A DNA stretch of 64,000 nucleotides. It comes from Streptomyces violascens (GTDB lineage Bacteria; Actinomycetota; Actinomycetes; Streptomycetales; Streptomycetaceae). Positions 17,419 to 24,381 of this stretch are shown here, piece by piece. Position 1 is the stretch's first letter, and each line of letters opens with the position of its first letter. The stretch lies in NCBI RefSeq assembly GCF_014649955.1, contig NZ_BMUA01000006.1, positions 124,001-188,000 on the forward strand, given 5' to 3'. The notes below the pieces were generated by a model, which saw only the letters and a list, made by a program, of their open reading frames with translations, was not told where the DNA came from and made no database searches. The translations under genes were made by a program, and so were the position numbers.

Positions 17419-18789
17419 ATGTCTGATCTTCCCCGGAAGGCGGTCACCCGGACCGCCAAGCTGGCCGCGCTGCCACTTGGCTTCGCCGGCCGGGCCACCT
17501 GGGGCCTGGGCAAGCGGATCGGCGGGAAGTCCGCAGAGCTGGTGGCGCGCGAGCTCCAGCAGCGCACCGCCGAGCAGCTCTTCAAGGTCCTGGGCGAGCT
17601 GAAGGGCGGTGCCATGAAGTTCGGGCAGGCGCTGTCCGTCTTCGAGTCGGCCCTCCCGGAGGAGGTCGCCGGCCCCTACCGGGCCGCCCTGACCAAGCTC
17701 CAGGAGGCGGCGCCCCCGATGCCGACCCGCACGGTCCACGCCGTGCTGGAGGAGCGGATCGGCGCCGACTGGCGGGAGCTGTTCCTGGAGTTCGAGGAGA
17801 AGCCGGCGGCGGCCGCCTCGATCGGGCAGGTGCACCGGGCGGTGTGGCACGACGGGCGCGAGGTGGCCGTCAAGGTGCAGTACCCGGGGGCCGGCGAGGC
17901 GCTGCTCTCGGATCTGACGCAGCTCAGCCGGTTCGCCCGGCTGCTCGGCCCGCTGATTCCGGGGATGGACATCAAGCCGCTCATCACCGAGCTGCGCGAC
18001 CGGGTCTCGGAGGAGCTGGACTACGAGCTGGAGGCGCGGGCCCAGCGCGAGCATGCCGCGGAGTTCGCGGGCGACGGGGATGTGCTGGTGCCCGATGTGG
18101 TGCACCAGTGCGACCAGGTCCTGGTGACCGAGTGGATCGAGGGGATACCGCTCTCCGACGTGATCAAGGAAGGCACACCGGAACAGCGGGACCGGGCCGG
18201 GCAGTTGCTGACCCGGTTCCTGTTCTCCGGCCCGGCCAGGACCGGGCTGCTGCACGCCGATCCGCACCCGGGCAACTTCCGGCTGCTGCCGCCCGAGAAG
18301 GCGGGCGGTCAATGGCGGCTCGGGGTCATGGACTTCGGCACGGTGGACCGGCTCCCCGGCGGGTTGCCCGCGACGATCGGCGAGTCCCTGCGGATGACGC
18401 TGGAGGGCGAGGCCGAGGCGGTGTACGAGCTGCTGCGCGGGGAGGGCTTCGTCAAGGAGTCCATCGACCTGGATCCGGACGCGGTCCTCGACTATCTGCT
18501 GCCGATCATCGAGCCGGCCCAGGCCGACGAGTTCACCTTCAGCCGGGGCTGGATGCGCGGGCAGGCGGCCAGGATCGCCGATCCCCGCTCCCCCGCCCAC
18601 CAGTTGGGCAAGCAGCTCAACCTGCCGCCGTCGTATCTGCTGATACACCGCGTGACGCTGTCCACCATCGGGGTGCTGTGCCAGCTGGACGCGACGGTGC
18701 GCATGCGGGACGAGCTGGAGGAGTGGATGCCCGGGTTCCTGGCGGAGGCCCCCGGCGAGTCGGAGCCGGAGGCGGCCGAGGAGGCGTGA
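17419..18789 (+). CDS. ABC1/UbiB-family atypical kinase
   Basis: A 456-residue ABC1 (AarF/UbiB/COQ8) family protein. All family motifs are visible: KxGQ region (MKFGQALSVFESALPEE), the Ala-rich nucleotide loop AAASIGQVHRA, the VAVKVQYPG lysine, EELDYELEA, the catalytic-loop equivalent HADPHPGNF and the DFG metal motif. COQ8-type proteins act as ATPases that support isoprenoid-quinone synthesis; a menaquinone role here is inference. There is no transmembrane helix. ATG 17419 is preceded by GGAGGGG. Likely co-transcribed with the ThiF-like gene. Confidence 0.9.
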   Translation: MSDLPRKAVTRTAKLAALPLGFAGRATWGLGKRIGGKSAELVARELQQRTAEQLFKVLGELKGGAMKFGQALSVFESALPEEVAGPYRAALTKLQEAAPPMPTRTVHAVLEERIGADWRELFLEFEEKPAAAASIGQVHRAVWHDGREVAVKVQYPGAGEALLSDLTQLSRFARLLGPLIPGMDIKPLITELRDRVSEELDYELEARAQREHAAEFAGDGDVLVPDVVHQCDQVLVTEWIEGIPLSDVIKEGTPEQRDRAGQLLTRFLFSGPARTGLLHADPHPGNFRLLPPEKAGGQWRLGVMDFGTVDRLPGGLPATIGESLRMTLEGEAEAVYELLRGEGFVKESIDLDPDAVLDYLLPIIEPAQADEFTFSRGWMRGQAARIADPRSPAHQLGKQLNLPPSYLLIHRVTLSTIGVLCQLDATVRMRDELEEWMPGFLAEAPGESEPEAAEEA

Positions 18790-18847
18790 GGGCGAGCCCG
18801 GGGAGACCTGAGGGCGGGCCCGGGAGGCCTGTGGGGCGGCCCGGGCG

Positions 18848-19039
18848 CTACCACCAGGAGGCGTCGAGCCTGCCTTCGATGGCCCTGATGTTGGCGCGGG
18901 CGCAGTCGTCGCAATAGTAGTGGCCGGTGCCGTTCTCGACCGAGTAGGTCCAGGTCGGCGGTGGGCCCTCGGCAGGGGCCGGGGTCCCGCAGTGGGAGCA
19001 CACGATGGTTTCGGCCACCGGCCGATTCTGGTCGTCCAC
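18848..19039 (-). CDS. Small zinc-ribbon protein
   Basis: A ~63-residue protein with two Cys pairs, CSHCG near the N terminus and CDDC about 30 residues later, spaced as in a zinc ribbon; it ends RAIEGRLDASWW. Coding character is good. GTG 19039 is chosen because an intrinsic terminator sits just upstream; another GTG at 19078 would add 13 basic residues. Function unknown. It lies convergent with the ABC1 kinase gene. Confidence 0.6.
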   Translation of the reverse strand: MDDQNRPVAETIVCSHCGTPAPAEGPPPTWTYSVENGTGHYYCDDCARANIRAIEGRLDASWW

Positions 19040-19085
19040 CTCGCGACGATACCGCCGCGCCCGGCCCTTTGGGGCCACAACGCAC

Positions 19086-19119
19086 CGCGGGGGCCGGTCC
19101 GTTCGGACCGGCCCCCGCG
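19086..19119 (-). terminator. Terminator of wblC operon
   Basis: Perfect 16-base stem (CGCGGGGGCCGGTCCG and its complement) around TT, 40 bases past the last gene of the wblC operon. Confidence 0.75.
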
Positions 19120-19159
19120 TCTTACTGCTTACTTCCTGGTCGTGCCGGGACGCCTGCCG

Positions 19160-19483
19160 TCAGTGCATGACGGCCATGGCGAGGGCACGGCGGGCGCGCA
19201 TCGACGCGCGCTCGGCGCGCCGCTGCATCCGCCGGGCGGCGACCATGCGTACGGCCTGGCGCTCCACCTCGGCTTCCCGCAGCCGCTGATGCATATGTGC
19301 ACGGGCCAGGGCTTCTGGCATGAGTTGCATTTCGAGGGTCCTGTTCTGACGCGACTTGTTCGCGCCGGTGGTGGTGAAGTCTGGGGTCGCGGAGCCGGTG
19401 GGCTCGCTGGCGGACGTCGTCATCGGGGCCTGCTTCTGGGGGTCGTTCGTTCGGGGGTGGTCGATGGTTCCCGGGCGGTTCAT
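19160..19483 (-). CDS. Arg/Met-rich basic protein coupled to wblC
   Basis: A 107-residue hypothetical protein. The N-terminal half is Thr/Ser/Pro-rich and polar; the C-terminal half (after SRQNRTLEMQLM) is a strongly basic, Arg/Ala/Met-rich helix with RRMQRRAERASMRARR, suggesting nucleic-acid or ribosome contact. ATG 19483 overlaps the wblC TGA (ATGA), so translation is coupled. Being co-expressed with an antibiotic-stress regulator makes a role in that response plausible, but unproven. A later ATG at 19423 is an alternative start. Confidence 0.6.
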   Translation of the reverse strand: MNRPGTIDHPRTNDPQKQAPMTTSASEPTGSATPDFTTTGANKSRQNRTLEMQLMPEALARAHMHQRLREAEVERQAVRMVAARRMQRRAERASMRARRALAMAVMH

Positions 19484-19848
19484 GCCGCGACCGGGTTCTT
19501 GCGCGGGCGACCACGCGGCCGCTTGCGGGCAACGACCACACCCTGGACGAAGAGCTCGCCGCCCCAGACGCCCCACGGCTCGCGCCGCTCCTTGGCACCG
19601 GCGAGGCAGGCGGCCATCAGGGGGCAGGTCTGGCAGAGCGACTTGGCGTACTCGACATCGGCCGGCGACTCGGCGAAGAAGACCTCCGGGTCGAAGGAAC
19701 GGCAGGGGACGGGTACGCCGAGGTTCTCGATGGCGTCGTCGAGCGCGGTGAGCGCAGTGAGGGGAGTCAAGGCGGGGTCCTCCGTGAGACCGGGCGGGGG
19801 GAGAGTCGGGGCGGGCGGTACGGACGGGGCGTGCGCTTCGAGTTGCAC
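19480..19848 (-). CDS. wblC: WhiB-like antibiotic-stress transcription factor WblC/WhiB7
   Basis: A 122-residue WhiB-like iron-sulfur protein. Four cluster cysteines (49, 72, 75, 81; CxxC then five residues to the last), the GVWGG turn at 93-97 and a C-terminal AT-hook RGRPRK at 112-117 identify WblC/WhiB7, which binds the principal sigma factor and activates intrinsic resistance genes when ribosomes are inhibited. GTG 19848 follows GAGGAAG with good spacing; a longer in-frame extension into the leader is rejected. Expression is probably controlled by a self-activated promoter at 20498-20527 and by attenuation at 19958-19992. uvrD2 upstream is the usual actinobacterial neighbour. Confidence 0.92.
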   Translation of the reverse strand: MQLEAHAPSVPPAPTLPPPGLTEDPALTPLTALTALDDAIENLGVPVPCRSFDPEVFFAESPADVEYAKSLCQTCPLMAACLAGAKERREPWGVWGGELFVQGVVVARKRPRGRPRKNPVAA

Positions 19849-19957
19849 GGTGATTTCTTCCTCGTCTTGTTCGGCTGTGTCGGTCCGGCCGGTCGGCCGG
19901 GTTTCGGCTGGCACCGAGGCCCCCTTCACTCCGTCCGTCCCGTTCGGGACAAACAGA

Positions 19958-19992
19958 AGGGCCGCGGATCCCTGATGGGGTTCCGCGGCCCT
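19958..19992 (-). terminator. Intrinsic attenuator in wblC leader
   Basis: On the minus strand AGGGCCGCGGA pairs perfectly with TCCGCGGCCCT; three more G:C pairs continue inside the loop. The stem is followed directly by TTCTGTTTGT, a U-rich tract unusual for this genome, so it is a canonical Rho-independent terminator. It sits 110 bases before the wblC GTG and 23 bases after the leader-ORF stop, the layout of translation-coupled attenuation known for whiB7/wblC. Confidence 0.8.
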
Positions 19993-20002
19993 GAAGGCGC
20001 CT

Positions 20003-20020
20003 GCCTGATCTGGATCAGGC
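20003..20020 (-). promoter_or_regulatory. Hairpin overlapping leader-ORF stop codon
   Basis: GCCTGATC-CA-GATCAGGC on the minus strand, a perfect 8-bp stem with a 2-base centre. It contains the stop codon of the leader ORF (20015-20017), so a ribosome terminating or stalling there would melt it. This could connect uORF translation to the attenuator just downstream. Confidence 0.5.
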
Positions 20021-20368
20021 TGGATCACTCCAGGGTTCGAGCCCACGGAAGGCCCACATCATGTGGTGCTGGTACTGCTTCGTCTGCTTCTCGGCTCCGG
20101 CACCGGTCGCCGCAAAGGCGTGGGCCTGAGCCCGTCCCTTCGCTACTGCTGCTCCCGGCGCCTGGATCGGTCGCTCATTGCGCTCGTCACGCACGGGGAG
20201 GCTCGCCAGGGAGGCCGGGACGACGGCGGAGATGCCGACGAGACCGGAGGCGCCGGCGGACAGACCGGTGCCCTGGAACGAAGAGCCGAGCGTGCAGGTG
20301 GCGGCGACCGAGCGGTCCGTCACTTTGGTGCTGATGAAGCTGGTGGTGATCTCGATGTAGCTGGCCAC
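20015..20368 (-). CDS. wblC leader ORF (117 codons, role uncertain)
   Basis: GTG 20368 follows a strong ribosome-binding site (GAGGAGGCG, about 8 bases upstream). The product starts MASYIEITTSFISTKV and ends MMWAFRGLEPWSDPA. Third-position G/C is high in the first ~65 codons and weaker afterwards. It matches no family I know and lacks signal or membrane segments. The predicted promoter is about 120 bases upstream, and the stop lies 23 bases from the attenuator, so it most likely is, or overlaps, the regulatory uORF of wblC. A short uORF made only of the last 15 codons (ATG ATG TGG...) lacks a ribosome-binding site. It could instead be a small independent gene. Confidence 0.5.
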   Translation of the reverse strand: MASYIEITTSFISTKVTDRSVAATCTLGSSFQGTGLSAGASGLVGISAVVPASLASLPVRDERNERPIQAPGAAVAKGRAQAHAFAATGAGAEKQTKQYQHHMMWAFRGLEPWSDPA

Positions 20369-20497
20369 TGGTCTCGCCTCCTCTCGGCGTCTCGGGGACT
20401 TCGGCCTCGCGGCCTGATCCCATGCGTATTCGGATAAGTACAGCTAAGTACAGCACGGAGACCGGGCTTCGGAGAAGCTCTCGTTTCCGTGGTTAAG

Positions 20498-20527
20498 AAC
20501 CTATGGGGATTCCTGGGGCGGGCGCAA
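20498..20527 (-). promoter_or_regulatory. Candidate wblC promoter with AT-rich upstream motif
   Basis: On the minus strand TTGCGC, an 18-base spacer and TAGGTT form a weak principal-sigma promoter. Immediately upstream is GAAAAAATAGT, a strikingly AT-rich block. WhiB7/WblC AT-hooks bind such AT-rich DNA next to the -35 element, so self-activation fits. The predicted transcript start near 20491 gives a leader of about 640 bases. Confidence 0.5.
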
Positions 20528-20547
20528 ACTATTTTTTCGACGAGTTT

Positions 20548-22731
20548 TCATGAACCTGCCTCGTCGACTCCTCCAGGCTCCTCACCTGCGCAGATGGCCA
20601 GGACATCGGTGCCGAACCGATCCAGCTTGCGGGCGCCTACGCCGGAGATCACCGCGAGCTCGTGCCCGTTGGACGGCACCGCCTCAGCGATCGCCATGAG
20701 CGTCTTGTCCGTGAAGACGACGTACGGGGGCATGCCCAGCTCCTGCGCCTGGTGGGAGCGCCAGTCGCGGAGCCGCTCGTACAGCGCCTCGTCCATGTCC
20801 GAGGGGCAGTCCTCGCAGCGCATCAGCTTCATCTCGCCGGCTTCGGTGAGTGTTTTCCCGCACACCCGGCACAGCACCGGGCCCCGGCGGACGCGCTTGC
20901 GGACGGCGGGGCCGCGCTCGATGCCGCCCGCACCGCCCGCCGCCGCCCGGGCGGCGCGGGAGCCGGTGCCCGGGCGCAGGCCGTCCAGGAACTGGCTGGG
21001 ACGACGGTGGGCCCGGCCACCGGGAGAGCGCGAGAGCGACCAGGAGAGCGCGAGGTGGAGCCGGGCCCGGGTGACGCCGACGTACAGCAGCCGGCGCTCC
21101 TCCTCGATCTGCTCGGCCGTCTTGGCGTACGTGATCGGCAGCATGCCCTCGGTGAGGCCGACCAGGAACACGGCGTCCCACTCCAGGCCCTTCGCCGCGT
21201 GCAGCGAGGCGAGGGTGACGCCCTGGACGGTCGGAGCGTGCTGGGCCTCTTCCCTGGCGCGGAGCTCGGCCCCCAGGTCGGCCAGCGTGGCGTCGGGCTT
21301 CGCCCGCGCGTAGTCCTCGGCGAGGCGGACGAGGGCGGCGAGCGACTCCCATTTGTCGCGCATCGCGCCGGAGCCCTTCGGGGGCACCGCCGTCCAGCCC
21401 TTGGTGCCGAGCACGGCCCGGACCTGGGCGGGCAGGTCCACGGCGTGGTCGAGCAGCGAGTCGTTGCGGCCGGCCACGGAGGCGCCCCTGAGGGCGGTCG
21501 TCGCCTCGCGGACCTCGGGGCGCTCGAAGAACCGCTCGGCACCGCGCAGCTGGTAGGGCACGTCGAGATCAGCCAGGGCCTGCTCGTAGATCTCGGACTG
21601 GGCATTGATCCGGTACAGCACCGCGATCTCACCGGCCGGGACCCCGGAGCGGATCAGGTCGCGGATGTGCCGGGCGACACCCTCGGCCTCGGTGGGCTCG
21701 TCCCCGTACTCCGTGTAGACGGGCTCGGGGCCCTTCTCGCGCTGCGAGACCAGCTCGAGCCGGTGCTCGGCGGCGCGGCCGGTGGCCTGGTTGAGCAGCC
21801 CGTTGGCGAGGTGCACGACCTGGGGGGTGGAGCGGTAGTCCCGGACCAGCTTGACCACCGTCGCGCTCGGGTGGCGGGTGCGGAAGTCGAGGAGGTAGTC
21901 GGGGGTGGCGCCGGTGAAGGAGTAGATGGTCTGGCTGGCGTCGCCCACCACGCACAGGTTGCCGCGATCGCCCACCCACAGGTCGAGCAGGCGCTGCTGG
22001 AGGGGGCTGACGTCCTGGTACTCGTCCACCACGATGTGCTGGTACTGGTTGCGGACCCACTGGGCAAGGTCCTCCCTGGCTTGGAGCACACCGACCGTAA
22101 GGAGCAGCACGTCCTCGAAGTCGATCACCATGCGGTCCTGCTTGAGCTGCTCGTACGTCCGGTAGATCTGGGCGATCTCGGCCGGGTCGCGGGGCGGCTC
22201 GCGGTGCGACGTGGCGACGGACGCCGGGTAGTCCTCGGGCACCCGCTGGGTGACCTTCGCCCACTCGATCTCGCCGGTCACGTCCCGCAGCTCGTTGCGG
22301 TCGAGGCGCAGCCCACTGCGGGCAGCCGCCTCGGCGACCAGCTGGACCTTCCGCTCGACGAGCCGGGGCATGTGGCCGCCGACCGCCTTGTGCCAGAAGG
22401 CCTGGAGCTGGTGCAGGGCCGTCGCGTGGAAGGTGCGGGCGTTGACGCTGCCCACGCCGAGCTCCCGCAGCCGGCCGCGCATCTCGGCGGCCGCCCGGTT
22501 GGTGAACGTAACCGCCATCACCCCGGCCGGGAGGTAGACCCCCGAACGCACTCCGTACGCGATCCGGTGGGTGATCGCGCGGGTCTTGCCCGTGCCCGCG
22601 CCGGCGAGCACGCACACCGGGCCGTGCAGGGCCGTCGCGACCTCGCGCTGCTCGGGGTCGAGCCCGTCGAGCACCGCGTCGGCCGTGTCCGGGACCGGCG
22701 GGAAGAGAGTGGAGTGCGTTGCTGATGTCAC
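20548..22731 (-). CDS. uvrD2: DNA helicase UvrD2 with HRDC domain
   Basis: A 727-residue superfamily-1 3'-5' DNA helicase. Walker A is AGAGTGKT (43-50), followed by TFTNRAAAEMR, motif II DEYQD, GDASQTIYSF, SLHAAKGLEWD and VGVTRAR. The C-terminal extension has a four-cysteine module (CRVC ... CEDC) and an HRDC domain (about 640-720), the architecture of actinobacterial UvrD2, which is essential in mycobacteria. GTG 22731 is the likely start although its ribosome-binding site is weak. wblC lies downstream on the same strand, and the mycoredoxin gene is divergent. Confidence 0.92.
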   Translation of the reverse strand: MTSATHSTLFPPVPDTADAVLDGLDPEQREVATALHGPVCVLAGAGTGKTRAITHRIAYGVRSGVYLPAGVMAVTFTNRAAAEMRGRLRELGVGSVNARTFHATALHQLQAFWHKAVGGHMPRLVERKVQLVAEAAARSGLRLDRNELRDVTGEIEWAKVTQRVPEDYPASVATSHREPPRDPAEIAQIYRTYEQLKQDRMVIDFEDVLLLTVGVLQAREDLAQWVRNQYQHIVVDEYQDVSPLQQRLLDLWVGDRGNLCVVGDASQTIYSFTGATPDYLLDFRTRHPSATVVKLVRDYRSTPQVVHLANGLLNQATGRAAEHRLELVSQREKGPEPVYTEYGDEPTEAEGVARHIRDLIRSGVPAGEIAVLYRINAQSEIYEQALADLDVPYQLRGAERFFERPEVREATTALRGASVAGRNDSLLDHAVDLPAQVRAVLGTKGWTAVPPKGSGAMRDKWESLAALVRLAEDYARAKPDATLADLGAELRAREEAQHAPTVQGVTLASLHAAKGLEWDAVFLVGLTEGMLPITYAKTAEQIEEERRLLYVGVTRARLHLALSWSLSRSPGGRAHRRPSQFLDGLRPGTGSRAARAAAGGAGGIERGPAVRKRVRRGPVLCRVCGKTLTEAGEMKLMRCEDCPSDMDEALYERLRDWRSHQAQELGMPPYVVFTDKTLMAIAEAVPSNGHELAVISGVGARKLDRFGTDVLAICAGEEPGGVDEAGS

Positions 22732-22771
22732 CCCGCAATGCTGCCAGGTCGTCCGGGACCGGTGTGCCGCG

Positions 22772-22780
22772 TTGTCCACA
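22772..22780. promoter_or_regulatory. DnaA-box consensus upstream of uvrD2
   Basis: TTGTCCACA, the exact Streptomyces DnaA-box consensus, 41 bases upstream of the uvrD2 start in the divergent promoter region. A single box; regulation of uvrD2 by DnaA is only a possibility. Confidence 0.3.
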
Positions 22781-22899
22781 GGCGACGCCCGCAGTCGTAC
22801 TAATGCGGGCCGCGCCGCCTCCCGCGGGCGCCGGGCACCTGGCCGGACGGCCAGCGGGGCGGGTGCCGTGGCGATTCGGTCACATGGGGGCGCGGTGCG

Positions 22900-22925
22900 G
22901 GAATGGTGGTCGGCCCCCGTACGTT
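22900..22925 (+). promoter_or_regulatory. SigR-type promoter of mycoredoxin gene
   Basis: GGAAT, exactly 18 bases, then GTT: the consensus recognised by the thiol-stress sigma factor SigR. It points into the mycoredoxin gene, whose ATG is 69 bases downstream. Thiol-redox genes are classic SigR targets. Confidence 0.65.
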
Positions 22926-22994
22926 CCAGAGCGTGCGGAACCGCATTTCGGCGGGGCGCGCACGCCAGTCAGCGATACAGAGGAGCGCGAAGAC

Positions 22995-23237
22995 ATGCCG
23001 GGCACTGTGACGATGTACAGCACCACCTGGTGCGGCTACTGCCAGCGGCTGAAGAAGCAGATGGACCGCGAGGGCATCGAGTACACCGAGGTCAACATCG
23101 AGCACGACCCGGCGTCGGCGGCGTTCGTGGAGAAGGCCAACGGCGGCAACCAGACGGTCCCGACCGTGCTCTTCCACGACGGCTCGACGCTGACCAACCC
23201 GTCGCTCGCGCAGGTCAAGCAGAAGATCGGCGTCTGA
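22995..23237 (+). CDS. mrx1: Mycoredoxin (glutaredoxin-like)
   Basis: An 80-residue thioredoxin-fold protein with the mycoredoxin active site TWCGYC (Cys13, Cys16), cis-Pro region QTVPTVLF and GSTLTNPS. Mycoredoxins reduce mycothiol-mixed disulfides formed on proteins under oxidative stress in actinobacteria; action is cytoplasmic. GAGGAG about 8 bases before the ATG sets the start. A SigR-type promoter lies upstream, consistent with disulfide-stress induction. It is divergent from uvrD2 and convergent with nudC, sharing a terminator. Confidence 0.93.
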   Translation: MPGTVTMYSTTWCGYCQRLKKQMDREGIEYTEVNIEHDPASAAFVEKANGGNQTVPTVLFHDGSTLTNPSLAQVKQKIGV

Positions 23238-23262
23238 GAGCGCCCGTACGGCGACTGAAACC

Positions 23263-23304
23263 GGAAGGCCCCCGTCCGAGCTCAACCTCGGACGGGGGCC
23301 TTCC
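23263..23304. terminator. Bidirectional terminator between mrx1 and nudC
   Basis: Perfect 18-base inverted repeat (GGAAGGCCCCCGTCCGAG and its complement) with loop CTCAAC, between two convergent genes. Confidence 0.8.
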
Positions 23305-23347
23305 GTATGTGTGGATCCGGGTCGTGGATCGGGGTCGTGGGCCCGGG

Positions 23348-24310
23348 TCAGTGCGTCGGCTTCGGCAGGGGCTTGCCGTACCAGAGCTCGATCAGGCGGG
23401 CCGCGATCGAGATGCCGTACGGGGGCAGGACCTCGCCGGAGTCGAAGGCGGCGGCCAGGTCCTCGCGGGAGAACCAGCGGGCCTCGTGGATCTCCTCGCC
23501 GTCCACGTTGATCTCGGACGAGGTGGCCTTGGCCATGAAGCCGAGCATCAGGCTGGACGGGAACGGCCAGGGCTGGCTGGCGACGTACTCGACCGGGCCG
23601 ACCGTGACGCCGGCCTCCTCGAAGACCTCGCGGCGCACCGACTGCTCGATGGACTCGCCGGGTTCGACGAAGCCCGCGAGGGTGGAGAAGCGGCCCTCGG
23701 GCCAGTGCACCTGGCGGCCGAGCAGCGCCCGGTCGTGCTCGTCGGTGACCAGCATGATCACTGCCGGGTCGGTGCGCGGGTAGTGCTCGGCCCCGCACGC
23801 CGGGCAGCGGCGGATGTGGCCGGCCGCCGCGATCACGGTGCGCTCGCCGCAGCGGGAGCAGAAGCGATGCAGGCGCTGCCAGTTCTCCAGGGCGACGGCG
23901 TGCGTCATCAGGCTCGCGTCGCGCGGGGACAGCAGGAGGCCGGCCTCGCGCAGTCCGGCGGGCCGGGCCGACTGGTCCATGCGGCCGGGCAGGGCGTCCT
24001 TCTGGAGGGCGAAGTAGCTGACGCCGTCCTCGTCGGTGCCCAGGAAGTAGCGGTGGGTCTCGGTGACCGGGGCCTCGAAGGCCGGGGTCATGACGAGCTC
24101 CGTACGCCCGTCGGGGGCGTCGTCGATCAGGGCCTGGCCGCCGGAGACCACGAAGACCCGGGTCGTCGGGTGGCTCCAGGCGGCCGCCAGCCACGCCTCG
24201 TCGAGGCGGTGGTGGGCCGCCCGGTCGATGCCGCTGGGCGCGGTGAGACCGATCGGCGTGGCGAGCCCGATCGGCTGGTCCGTGATGGCTTCACTGCTGG
24301 TGGTGCTCAC
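23348..24310 (-). CDS. nudC: NAD(H) pyrophosphatase NudC
   Basis: A 320-residue NudC. A central zinc ribbon (CSRC ... CPAC) precedes the Nudix box GFVEPGESIEQSVRREVFEE, and the SQPWPFPSS motif 10-20 residues later is diagnostic for NADH/NAD pyrophosphatases, which also remove NAD caps from RNA. The N-terminal third is the variable NudC domain. GTG 24310 is preceded by GGAAG. It lies 71 bases after the M20 peptidase on the same strand and may share its transcript. Confidence 0.93.
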   Translation of the reverse strand: MSTTSSEAITDQPIGLATPIGLTAPSGIDRAAHHRLDEAWLAAAWSHPTTRVFVVSGGQALIDDAPDGRTELVMTPAFEAPVTETHRYFLGTDEDGVSYFALQKDALPGRMDQSARPAGLREAGLLLSPRDASLMTHAVALENWQRLHRFCSRCGERTVIAAAGHIRRCPACGAEHYPRTDPAVIMLVTDEHDRALLGRQVHWPEGRFSTLAGFVEPGESIEQSVRREVFEEAGVTVGPVEYVASQPWPFPSSLMLGFMAKATSSEINVDGEEIHEARWFSREDLAAAFDSGEVLPPYGISIAARLIELWYGKPLPKPTH

Positions 24311-24381
24311 AGGTGCTTCCAACTCCCCCGGGTGGATGGTGTGTTCAGCGATTTCTGTCAGCCGGTGGTCAGGCTGGCGGA

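Noticed and set aside
16245..18789. ThiF-like protein plus kinase considered as a RiPP cluster
   Set aside because: No precursor peptide, YcaO or transporter is adjacent, and the kinase is a standard ABC1/UbiB protein.
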